This document shows, in pieces, positions 51,700-62,700 of a stretch of DNA of 64,000 nt (positions are counted from its first letter, which is position 1; every line of letters starts with the position of its first letter). The notes under the pieces were generated by a model. It was not told the DNA's origin and did no database searches. It saw only the letters and a list, made by a program, of their open reading frames with translations. The position numbers and the translations under genes are program-made. Source of the stretch: Calendula officinalis (lineage: Eukaryota; Streptophyta; Magnoliopsida; Asterales; Asteraceae); the NCBI GenBank assembly GCA_963853835.1, contig OY970826.1:6308001-6372000 (forward strand), given 5' to 3'.

Positions 51700-52892
51700 G
51701 AGTAAATTACTGTTTTTTGTCCCTGTGGTTTGCCTGTTTCAGCGTTTTTATCCATGTGGTTTTTTTTCTGTTTTTTTGTCCCTGAGGTATGCAAATTTCC
51801 GTTTTTTTTCCTTCCGTCCAAGTCTGTTAGTTTTCCACCGTTAAAACCCCGCACGTTCTTAAAACGTGAGGGTATTTATGTCTTTTTACCTAAATCATTT
51901 GTACCTCATTCATTAATTGTTGTACCTAAGTATTCTTCTCTTTCTTCTTCATCCTCTTCATAAGTTCTTCATAGACACCCATCATCCATCATCACCTGCA
52001 ACACCTTCCTCTCCTCTCTCTGTACACTCCTTCCGGTCATCTTCTCCGGCGAACTCCATGAATCATATAACTTCAAATTTTCGATACCCCCAAATGGCAG
52101 ATCGTTCTTCCCAAATGAAATCCCCAAATTCATCGAAGAAAAAGAACCACATAAAGCTTAACATCAGATCTGATTTCTACCTCTGTGAACGAGATGATAC
52201 GATGGCGGTGGTCGATGTTTTTCAGATCTGATTTCTACCTCTTGAAGATGTTTTTCAACAAAAATAAAGCTTTGCATACGAGTCTTCATAATCGCGAGCC
52301 AGATCAGAACGCATTCCGCCCACCCAGTGCCGCCGCCTTCATCTCTGCCTTCCGTCGTCACACCGCCGGTCGCCGACACAGCTCCGCCTATCGTCTCCGC
52401 CGCCGCCTTCATCTTCAACCGATCCACCCATCGTTTCCACAACCCTTCAGAACTTCATCTTTTTTGTTTGGATATGTGATTTGAAGTTTAGGGTTTCAAA
52501 TGATTTTTATCCAAATGCCAGAACCCAAATTTGGGGTTTGCAACTTGGGGGTGGAGACAAAGAAGAAGGTTTTGATTTTTGGGTGTGGAATAGTAACATT
52601 TGCAACTTAATTTTCATGCCCTCATGTAAGCTGGTTTAGATTTGGGTGTGGAGAAGACAAAGAAGAAATGAAAAAAAGAAAAGTGAAACAAAATTAGAAA
52701 ATGAAAAAAGACCAAAATACCCTCACGTTTTCAGCACGTGAGGGGCTTAACGACTAAAAAGAAACGGAGGATGGACGGAAGGACAAAAAAACGGAAATTT
52801 GCATACCTCAGGGATAAAAAAACAGAAAAAAAGCCACAGAGACAAAAACGCTGAAACGGGCAAACTACAGAGACAAAAACCGTAATTTACTC
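51700..52892. mobile_element. MULE-type element (TSD TTAATATTA)
   Basis: Long inverted ends begin GAGTAAATTAC on both sides and stay similar for about 180 bp, including GTTTGCC, TTTGTCCCTGAGGTATGC and a CACGTT/AACGTG segment. The 9-bp duplication TTAATATTA is perfect (51691-51699, 52893-52901). The 0.8-kb interior is less AT-rich, with a repeated CAGATCTGATTTCTACCTCT (near 52166 and 52223), and may include captured host sequence. I recognise no protein in it. Confidence 0.88.
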
Positions 52893-52901
52893 TTAATATT
52901 A

Positions 52902-54136
52902 TGTTCTAAATATATAAAGTAAAGTAATTTGTGGAGTCTAAAATATTAACTGAAAATGTATTATTAACAAATATGTATTAACGTTATATTAGTTTTGTCT
53001 CAGTTAGAATGGTAGTTGATTTAACATCAAGATCGTAAAAATTAAAGTATTAATTTATATCACAATTGATAGTAGACTATATCAAAAAACAATGAGGATG
53101 CTAATTGGTCACATGTTCTTAATCAAATGTGAACATATACCTTGAAAACATAGAAAACCAATAAAGAGCAATAACTAGTTGATGAAAAAGTATAGTAAGA
53201 CGGCTATTTAAAACTATTTTAAGCAACTTTATATGTAAGAACATATCATGCTACTAAGCCAAATGATGTGATTTACATGACTTATCCAATTTGAGTTTGA
53301 TGGGATTGAAGAGATAATTTAATCTTCTATAAAATACATAGTCAATTGAAAGAAATTGGGATGACCAGTAATGGAATATAATTTAGTCTAGGATTCAGCC
53401 GACTCTAAATTTTGTATTATAATAGTCATGAGGAGTTATGCCCGTGCTTCGCGGCGAGATGCAAATTTATACATCATATTTATACATTAACATATTATTA
53501 ATTTCGTTAGAGTAATTTGGACAATTATTATCATAGTTAACCTTTGGAAGAAGTAAAAATTTATTTAATTTGCACACTAAAATTATAAAATGTAATTTCA
53601 AAGAGTACAATATATCAAACAAAAAGACACCAAAAAAAATTTATTGTATAAAAAATATATCATTTAAACACCAAAATAGTAACAATAATAATAATAGTAA
53701 TAATAATAATAATAATAACAATAATAATAAAAGAGTCACGTGATATATATAAAAAATACAATAATAGGCTAAAAAAAAGAAAAAACAGTTTAAATTAAGT
53801 TTTTTTTAATCAAATTATAAGAAATAGTGTTATTTATACACTTTGCTTCATTAATTAATAAGTGAGCACTATTGGTATTTCTTTATGTTTTTTTGTTGCT
53901 GAATATACACAATTTGAAAATATTTTCAAATATTTTGTCAATTATTTAATACGTTAAATTAATTTAATAAATATAAATAAACACACGTCTCACATATATA
54001 TTCACTAAACCTTAATATTTTTAAATGGTTGCGCTTTCAATAAAAGTAACCTTTTGTGTTTTCCTGCCCAGTTTTATTAAAAGGAAAATAATTAATATTC
54101 AATGCAGGTAATTAGGAAAGTTTTAAGGTTTATCTA
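52902..54136. other. AT-rich intergenic, nothing coding
   Basis: No gene is seen. A short AAT-type microsatellite lies near 53680-53730. The string ATGCCCGTGCTTCGCGGCGAG near 53437 resembles a Helitron 5' end, without a recognisable partner. Confidence 0.45.
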
Positions 54137-54138
54137 TA

Positions 54139-54338
54139 CTACTATTTCCGTCTAATTTTTATTGTCCATGTTTAATTTTTTAAATGTCCTAAAATGACTA
54201 TCCACTTGAAAATTCAACCAATCAAAAAACACTTAGATGGTAAAGATAAAATTCTATTGACAGCATAGTATAATAAATGCACTTTTCTTAAACTGTGTGA
54301 TTTTCAAATGTGGACAATAATTTTGGGACGGAGGAAGT
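54139..54338. mobile_element. Stowaway MITE, TSD TA
   Basis: The left end CTACTATTTCCGTCTAATTTT pairs imperfectly with the right end read on the other strand, CTTCCTCCGTCCCAAAATTA. TATTGTCCA continues the match, and TA flanks both sides. The CTCCxTCCGTCCCA ends are typical of plant Stowaway MITEs. Confidence 0.7.
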
Positions 54339-54344
54339 ATTATT

Positions 54345-54882
54345 AAAGCATTTAGGGCTACAATTAATAGAAGGTCTTAAAATTAAGATCTTCTAATATT
54401 AGTAGGTCTAAATGCTTTAAAAGACAAAAAATAATAAAAACACAGCTTAGGGGAATCAAACCCGCGAACATTGGGGACTTAGGTGTGTGTGTTAATCACT
54501 TCAATTACTTGATTACTTTGATTTCTTCCAAATACTAATAAATATATGCTTTAACGTCACCATAACTCACACCATCATTTCTCTATTTAAACGACCCATA
54601 TTAACTCACACAAAAAAGACCAATTTCGAATCTGATCCTACGAGTAATAAAAAGGTCCAACTTAGTTCAACTTTCATTTTTTTACTTGGCGTAGATAAAG
54701 GAAATCAACAAAACACATATTATTCTATGCCTCACTACATACCACCATCACTAATGTCGACACCTACCATCACTACACACCACCACTCATCACCATCACT
54801 ATTTCCACCACCACCGTTACTGTCGTCACTTCGAAATATAGTTACGGGTACCCGGCGCCGCATTACGCAGGTACCCTGCTAG
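54345..54882 (-). mobile_element. possible Helitron fragment, interrupted by a hAT MITE
   Basis: Read on the minus strand, the right side gives CTAGCAGGGTACCTGCGTAATG, very close to the candidate Helitron start at 20573. The left side ends near TAGCCCTAAATGCTTTAATA, like its 3' end. The hAT MITE at 54883 jumped into the CCTGCTAG of this sequence. No helicase is present and the termini are not proven. Confidence 0.3.
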
Positions 54883-55513
54883 TAGGGGTGAGCATAAAAA
54901 CCGAAAAACCGAAAACGAAAAACCCGAAAAATCAGCTCCGAAAAAACCGAACCATTTGAAAAACCGATGTCAACGATTTTGATTGTTGGAAAACCAGAAT
55001 GTTTGGGGCGGCTTTCGGGGGCATATGAAAGACCCGACCGAAAACCCCGCCCTGCCGCGCCATTATATATCTTTCAAATTTTTTAAAAATATTCTTATAT
55101 TTATAAAACATTTGACATTTATTTATCTTTTAAATAAAATATATGATTGAATTTCTAGGTGATTTATTCCTATATTTTTTAACTTTCAAGTTATGTTAGT
55201 TGAATTTATCATTTCATTATATTAAACTTACTAGTTGTTTTTTATTTATAATGAAATGTGTTAAGGTTTGAGAGTTTGAATCATAATATTTATTTTTAAG
55301 CTAACAAATTGGTAAATTTAAGGAAAACAAAAAACCGAAAAAACCCCAAAACCGAACCGAGAATCCCGAAAAAACCGAAAAACCGAAACCGAAAAAACGA
55401 AACCGAAAAAACGAAACCGAAAAAACCGAAAGCGAACGGGGTGTAATTCTTAAAACCTGAAATTTTGGAGCGGGGTTTGGTTTTAGTTAAAAACCGCCCC
55501 ATGCTCACCCCTA
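54883..55513. mobile_element. hAT-type MITE (TSD CCTGCTAG)
   Basis: Ends TAGGGGTGAGCAT are perfect inverted repeats, with a perfect 8-bp duplication CCTGCTAG (54875-54882, 55514-55521). It is the sister copy of 49391-50330 and lacks the small MULE MITE found there. Both ends are filled with short AACCGAAA-type repeats. Confidence 0.9.
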
Positions 55514-55521
55514 CCTGCTAG

Positions 55522-56973
55522 TGCTATTAAAACATCTTTTCTATCATTTGAACATGTTTAGTCAAAGATGCATACATAATACGTTGACCTTGAAAATTGT
55601 GATTAACAGATTTATTTAACCTTGAAAATTTGAAATAAACAACTTTTAATAGAAGATTATTAGAAACTAACAGTATTCAGTTTTTTATCAACTTTTGCCA
55701 ATTAATTTAACAACATATCTATAATCACACCGGAAATCACCATACCCAGCAGAAACCACCATCGAACGGCAACCACCACAGTCCCCACCAACCACCGCCA
55801 CCGCTGCTGTCTAACACTATTAATTCAGACTACCGCCATCATCTTCTTCCAATCGAAAAAGAACAAACACACACAAAACACATCTATAACAAGAGAGAGA
55901 TGAACAGATCTGTAACAAAAGAACATACCACCACCACTCACCGACAGCCACCACCCACGATGGTGGAGATTGGTCATGCTAATGACTACGGCGGCGACGT
56001 TGGTGAGCAACAAATCCAAATCCTCTACTAATTCCACTAGTGGCGTCCAAGTCAGTGCGTCGAAAGAAAAACGAATTTTACATAAATGATTGTTACATAA
56101 ACATCAAGTTTTCAATAACTAATTATTAGTTTCATAAATTTACAAGACACTTAATAATTTAATAGACCTAAAACTAAAAAATTACAGGACACACACTTTC
56201 AATTCTTTTTTATTTGGTTTAGATTTTTATTTGGGCTTTAAGTTTGGACTATTGATTAATAGTTTAGTTTATTTTAAGATTGATTTGGGCTATTGATAGA
56301 GTTTTTAATTTGGTAAAAGCATGGCACCATAATACCAAAAAAAATTCTAAAAAATTGACCCTGTAGAAAAAAATTGAAGTAGTATCCCGTGCCACCGCAG
56401 GATCTATATTGGTTCCGCCCATGTTCACAATACACCACCAATATATATGAGATGATATGTTTTACAATTGTTTTTGTATTATCAATATTATTTTATGACA
56501 TGCTACACTTTACATTAAAAAGTAATGATATTTAGTCCTACCATTTGGTACCACTCATTATCTTACTAATTAGATAAAGATATGTGTCAAAATCAAGAGA
56601 TAATTTTAAGGGAGAGAATTAATGGGTTATACATGTCATCCTAAGGATTATGAGTATGATCAAATGATATGACTAAATGAGTAGTTGTTAAACCCCTTGT
56701 AATTGTTTAGCGATTTGCTAAACTCTAGTGTTTTTTATATTATCGGATTCCTTCGGAGGATGTAATGACAATGCCAAAGCTTCATCTGGATGTTTCTTTT
56801 TCGTGCTGTTAAAGAAAAACCTATAAACTAGTTATAACTTGTAATAGTACTACGGAGTCCCAAATATTAAATCGCAATCACTTTCTAAACAAAACACCCA
56901 GAAAAATAGAAAATGGATGACAAGGCACATTAATCCATTATCCAAAACGACTAAACGAGCGTAGGTAGTAACA
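55522..56973. other. intergenic, nothing supported
   Basis: This is AT-rich sequence with CCACCA-rich runs near 55740-55810 and 55925-55960. The open frames there are low complexity. No gene is supported. Confidence 0.45.
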
Positions 56974-57146
56974 TACGACCGGTGCCAACGGTCTGCCGGT
57001 TGGCCGCCGGTTGGGCACCGCCGGTTCCGGCGCCGTTGGCACGGACCGCCGGTCTTACCGCCGGTTGAGCGCCAGTCGGCAAACGGACGAGCGAAGTGGC
57101 GTAAAAATTTTGATTTTTCTTTTTTTTTTCAACGGTCATATGACCG

Positions 57147-57148
<2 letters not shown>

Positions 57149-57210
<62 letters not shown>
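57149..57210. repeat. TA microsatellite
   Basis: A pure (TA)n run lies in the leader region of the Harbinger relic, about 90 bp upstream of its transposase start. Confidence 0.95.
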
Positions 57211-57212
<2 letters not shown>

Positions 57213-57300
57213 CCTTTTAAATCCCTATAAATACCCCACTCTCATTCTATAATTTTCACAAAAAAAATTCTCTCTTCTCCCACCCAACCATACTTACAAA

Positions 57301-59110
57301 ATGTCTAATGTTTCTGATTCCTCTAACGAATATGATTTCGATTTGGACTCTATGTTGACGATAGTCAATTCTTACAATGCCGAAATGGAAGCCATTGTGA
57401 ATGCTCTTTCATCTGATACAGAGGACGATGAAGAGATCGCTCCGATCCCCAGAGCGCCGAGAAGGTATGTGCCACGAGATCGTGAAGGTGCCGGTGAGCG
57501 TTTGTACGCAGACTACTTTGCTGAAAATCCCATGTTCCCGCTGGATTATTTTAGGCGATGTTTTCGTATGGCCCGTTCGCTGTTCCTCCGTATATGTGAC
57601 GGTATAACTTCTTACTCTGAGACTCCTTTACCTGCCCATTTTTTGTATTTTCGTCAACGGACGATGCTACCGGAAGAGCGGGTTTTAATATTCTTCAAAA
57701 ATGTACATCCGCTGTACGACAATTGGCCTATGGTTGTTCAGCCGATTTGTTTGATGAATATCTACACATGGGACAACAAACATCGTATGATTGTTTGGAT
57801 AATTTTGTCAAATGTGTATTCCATCTATTTGGTGCTGAGTACTTAAGAAAACCCAACGCGCATGACGTCGAGCGCTTACATCAACGTCATGCTGAGGTGC
57901 ATGGTTTTCCGGATATGCTCGGCAGCATCGATTGCATGCACTGGGCTTGGAGGAATTGTCCAGTGGCATGGAAAGGCCAATACACACGAGGTGACCAGGG
58001 GGAGCCAACGATCATGCTAGAAGCGGTTGCGTCTTATGATTTGTGGATTTGGCATGCTTACTTCGGCCCAGCTGGTTCGAGCAACGACATCAATGACCTT
58101 AATGCATCAGACTTATTCAAGGACTTGCTGCAAGACAGAACTCCCACTATTCCTTTTGTCATTGCCGGGCAACAATCCACTAAAGGATACTATCTTGTGA
58201 CGGGATATATCCGGAATGGGCAACCATTGTGAAGACATTTAAGTATCCGCTATCTGAACAACAAACTCGGTTTAAAAGGTATCAAGAAGCCGCAAGAAAA
58301 GATATTGAACGAGCATTCAGTGTGTTGCTGTTGGAAAATTTTGGACACATATAATTATATATTTGATTATATATAATTAATGGTTGGTATGTCCAAAATG
58401 TAGTTGTGGTGAATGAGATATCGACTCTCAAAGTGGGGTGTACGGAACAAAGAAATCAAACAAATGAACTAGTGGAAACTTGAACCTATCCACACTCGTC
58501 TCCCAGGTTTCATGGGGGTTCGGGTTTTGCCACTCGGTTTTTGTCACTTGAGTTAGTGAAAGTATTCAAATAATATTATTGATAATAATATTTATATTTT
58601 AATGTTTGTCATTAAAATATATATTTGAATTAGTGGTTTTATTTTCTTTGTATTGAATTGAAATAATGACCATAATGACGTTAATGTAGGTCATTATACC
58701 CATGACCATTTTCTAGTATAAATAGAGATGGTGTGGTTCATTTGTAAAACACAAATTCATATACTTTCCTACTCACTTACAAGCATCACAATTTGCTCTC
58801 TCCAAGTTTAGTGATCCTTAAACACAAGAACTTTCGATAAGTGTTTTGGCTTGGATTATATTCGGTAGTGTGAAACTACTCGGTTGTTTTACCCTGGGAG
58901 ATAGACGACGAATCTATTTTTAGGGGATCGTGAATTTCACGAGACTCAACTAAAACTTGTTTCTTCTTTGTTTCTACATATTTTTGTTTCAATCTTGTAT
59001 TTGCTTTCGTCAATTCCCAATTGTATTGTATTTAATGAAAATTGGTATTAACTCCTACAGTTGCAAGGACGTTGGCAAATCCTTAAATACCCGGCAAGAC
59101 CATATAGCGT
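57301..59110 (+). pseudogene. PIF/Harbinger transposase (DDE superfamily), frameshifted and interrupted
   Basis: The start is the ATG at 57301, followed by an acidic N-terminus and the conserved FRRCFRMARSLFLRI segment (near 57551-57594). A frameshift near 57660 moves the rest to another frame. The DDE domain follows, with MLGSIDCMHWAW (first Asp), HAYFGPAGSSNDINDL (second Asp) and later ARKDIERAF (Glu). A second frameshift lies near 58185-58230. The solo LTR at 58329 cuts the frame right after AFSVL, and coding sequence resumes at 59065 with QGRWQILKYPARPYS. The intact enzyme would cut and paste DNA at TAA/TTA sites; this copy cannot make it. Confidence 0.85.
58329..59059 (+). mobile_element. 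solo LTR, copia-like (TSD GTTGC), inside the transposase
   Basis: It starts TGTTGGAAAATTTTGG and ends AACTCCTACA, with a perfect 5-bp duplication GTTGC (58324-58328, 59060-59064). A TATA box (GTATAAATAGAG near 58718) followed by a leader fits an LTR promoter. Orientation is taken from that TATA box. Excision in silico of the LTR and one duplication rejoins the transposase sequence. Confidence 0.9.
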
Positions 59111-59478
59111 CAATAAAATAAGTCGAATTATGTATTGTTGTATAATTTTACACAACATGATAATTAAGGACAACGGTCGCAACATAGTTATATTTTTGTT
59201 TTAATTAAAAAGAAAGTAAATTAATTAAAGTTGGTGAAGTGACGGAGTGCTGTTGGCACGAGTACGTCAGTTTAGTGTTAGTTAGTTTGTATGCTGACGT
59301 GACGCTGAGTTGGCAGAAACTGACGGCGTCAGTTTCCGTTACCATTGGCACCGGTCTAACAATTTATACCACGAAACACCTGATCACAACACCGTCGGAT
59401 GCAAGATCTAACCATGAAGGCCAGGTTCACGCTTTCATGATCACGTCAAACGTCATAATCAACGGCTTTCTCGTTCGT

Positions 59479-59487
59479 ATATATAAA
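59479..59487 (+). promoter_or_regulatory. TATA box of the PABP gene
   Basis: TATATAAAG lies about 290 bp upstream of the start codon, with an AT-to-CT change and an initiator-like region about 30-40 bp downstream. It is the best TATA match upstream of the gene. Confidence 0.6.
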
Positions 59488-59533
59488 GCATCACAGCCAG
59501 AATCAGCGGGTGCAGTGCAGTCTCTCTGCTCTC

Positions 59534-59768
59534 CAAAAAAAATAAAAAAATAGAAACAATTTTTCTTTGTTTCTAACAGTTTTGATCTCTATTTTTATCA
59601 ATTCATCGTCGTCGACGTGTTTTTTCGGTATCGGATCTCCGACGAACTATCTTTTGTTTTGCCATTTGTCTGAAAAATCCCTAAAATTTAGAATTCCAGT
59701 ATGCGGTTCAGTTGTTAGGCTTCGAATAGTTAATTTAATCATCAATACAGAGAAAGAAAGAAAAAAAA
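59534..59768 (+). promoter_or_regulatory. A-rich tracts in the PABP 5' leader
   Basis: Two A-rich stretches lie in the presumed leader: 59535-59550 (A runs broken by one T) and 59746-59768, running into the start codon. In animals PABP binds an A-rich tract in its own leader and limits its translation. Whether this plant gene does so is inference. Confidence 0.4.
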
Positions 59769-62700
59769 TGGCTCAGATTCAGGTACAACCTCCTACCGTA
59801 TCCGGACCAAACGGTGTCGCTCCACCGGCGACGGCAACCGCAAATGCGAGCGGTGTTGTTGCTGCGGCTGTTGCTGGCGCTGCGGCGGTGGCCGCCGTTG
59901 CAAGTCAAAACTTTGCGACGACGTCGCTCTACGTTGGGGACCTTGAGCCCAATGTTACTGATTCTCAATTGTACGATCTGTTTAACCAATTTGGGCAGGT
60001 TGTGTCGGTTAGGGTTTGTAGGGATTTGAGCTCTCGGCGATCGCTTGGTTATGGCTATGTTAACTACAGTAACCCTAATGATGGTCAGTTTGCACCTGTA
60101 TTGTCAATTTGTTAATTTTTTGTTGCGATTTGTACAATTGGTCTACATAGTTGTTGATTATTGTTAGAATAATGTTTTATAATCTCTCTACACAAGATAC
60201 AAAATTGTTACATTATTCTAATAATCATAAATTTATTTACAACAGTTATGCTCTTTTCTCAATTCATTTATGCTTTATTTTAACTTTCTATTGCAGCTGC
60301 AAGGGCTATTGATGTACTGAACTTCACTGCTGTTAATGGAAAACCAATTCGCATCATGTATTCTCACAGAGACCCAAGCATTCGTAAAAGTGGAACTGCA
60401 AACATATTCATCAAGGTATATTAATTTTAATATTAGTAGTTTAATCATAAGTTTTTTCTTATTTTTTTTTATGTATTTATGCAGAATTTGGACAAGTCAA
60501 TTGACAACAAGGCATTACACGACACATTTTCCAGTTTTGGCAACATTCTCTCTTGCAAAATAGCAACTGATTCAACAGGACAATCAAAAGGTTATGGATT
60601 TGTCCAATTCGAATCCCAAGAATCTGCACAAACAGCAATCGATAAACTTAACGGAATGTTAATTAACGATAAAGAAGTTTATGTCAGCCATTTTCTCCGT
60701 AAGCAAGAACGCGATTCATCCTTAACCAGAACAAAATTCAACAACGTGTACGTGAAAAACATTTCTGATTCAACCACCGATGAAGATCTGAAAACAAGAT
60801 TTGGTGAATTTGGGACGATTACAAGTGCTGTTGTCATGAGAGATGCAGATGGGATATCAAAGTGTTTTGGTTTTGTTAATTTTGAAAATGGTGATGATGC
60901 TGCAAATGCCGTTGATGGTTTGAATGGTAAGAAGATTGGTGAAAAGGAATGGTATGTTGGGAAAGCTCAGAAGAAGACAGAAAGGGAACAAGAATTGAAG
61001 AATCGGTTTGAACAAACAGTTAAAGAAGTTGTTGATAAGTTTCAAGGGGTTAATTTGTATGTTAAGAATTTGGATGATGGTATTGATGATGAGAAACTTA
61101 AGGAAGTTTTCTCTCAGTACGGTGCAATCACTTCATGCAAGGTTTGTGTCCATTTACTCGTTATATTATTAAGGCCAAAATGCATTTTAGTACCCTGAAT
61201 TTGGCTGACTAGGTCATCTACTGCCATGAACTATTAAAAGTGTAACATGATACCCTGAACATGACAAAATGGTCGATTTAGTACCTCCGACTCACTATTT
61301 TGGTTTTGTTGTCATACATGATTTGCTTCTAATATCAATATATTGAGATGAACTTATATTTTTCAGCCTATAAAAAGCTCCCAAGAAAGTTCAAGTAAAA
61401 AAACATGATTAAATTAATGAGCCAGGGTACTAAATCGATCATTTTGTCAAGTTCAGGGTATCATGTTAGGCCTTTAATATTCAGGGTAGTGGAAGACCTA
61501 GTCAGTCTAGTCCAGGTTACAAAAATATATTTTGTCCTATTATTAATTAAGATTTAATTTAAGATTTTCATGTAATAGGTTATGCGAGATCCTAGTGGAA
61601 TCAGCAGAGGATCTGGATTTGTTGCTTTCTCATCTTCTGAGGAGGCTTCTCGAGCTGTAAGAGACATTTTGTACTGTAATTAGCGTGTTAAATATGATTA
61701 TTAATTGCAAACACTATAATATTTGTAATTTGATAATTATCTGATTATTTAAATAAAATGATTTTCAATGTTTTGTTTTGCAGCTTTCTGAGATGAATGG
61801 GAAGACGGTTGTAAGCAAACCATTGTATGTTGCACTTGCTCAACGCAAGGAAGAAAGAAGGGCAAGGTTGCAGGTAAGCTGAAGTTTCTTATATAAAAAG
61901 AATGATATTTTTATTTATTATAATATTAAATATTAATATTAATAATGATAATGATAATACAGGCACAGTTTTCACAAATGAGGCCAGTTGCAATGGCACC
62001 ATCGATGGTGGGCCCACGAATGCCTATGTATCCTCCGGGTGGTCCAGGTATGGGTCAACAGCTATTCTATGGTCAACCTCCCCCTGCTATTATTCCTCCA
62101 CAGGTACCATTTTTTTAAAAGTTTTAGCCGTTGATTTGTTCAAAGTTTAATCATAATTTAAAATGAAAATTTTGGAATTTTATAGGGTGGATTTGGTTAC
62201 CAGCAACAGCTAGTACCCGGAATGAGGCCAGGTCGATTGCCAAACATTTTTGTCCGACACCGTCGACTCCTAGCTGACTGGCGTGGTACTCGACCCGTGC
62301 CAATGATGCAACAACAGGTATATATTTATCACTATATATTTAGGGGTCACCACAGTCCAGAAACCGAACCAAAACCGATAATGATGAAATTTCAAAACCA
62401 AAATCCGAACCGATTACATTTTTTTGGTTTGGTTCAGGTCAGGTTTGTGTCGGGTCAGAAAATGTCACCCCTAACTATATATAATGCATTTGTGACCTTC
62501 CAAATTAGCAAAACTTAATTTTCAGTCAATACACTTTCTATTTCAATAAATATTTACGTTTTAAATTCACAGCCCCAGGCACCTGCGACCTTCATGTTAT
62601 TAGCAATGAGCTCTAACCAACTGAGCTACTAGGGCAAATGTTGATTACTTGACTGCAATTACTTATAAAAATCTAAACCCATATATCCTATTGACCACCC

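Larger units (their letters stand above)
56977..59356 (+). mobile_element. PIF/Harbinger transposon relic split by a solo LTR
   Basis: Inverted ends are GACCGGTGCCAACGGT on the left and GACCGGTGCCAATGGT read from the right. The flanks are TAC (56974-56976) and TAA (59357-59359), a 3-bp duplication with one change. It carries a transposase pseudogene (57301 to about 59110), a TA microsatellite in its leader and a 731-bp solo LTR. No Myb-like second ORF is seen. Its right end lies about 120 bp upstream of the PABP TATA box. Confidence 0.82.

Noticed and set aside
51730..52484. Open frames of 77-104 codons inside the MULE
   Set aside because: Low-complexity Phe/Ser/Arg runs partly built from the terminal repeat; no motif. 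Kept only as possible captured sequence.
59239..59553. Open frame of 104 codons upstream of PABP
   Set aside because: It spans the end of the Harbinger relic and the PABP promoter and leader; no family motif.
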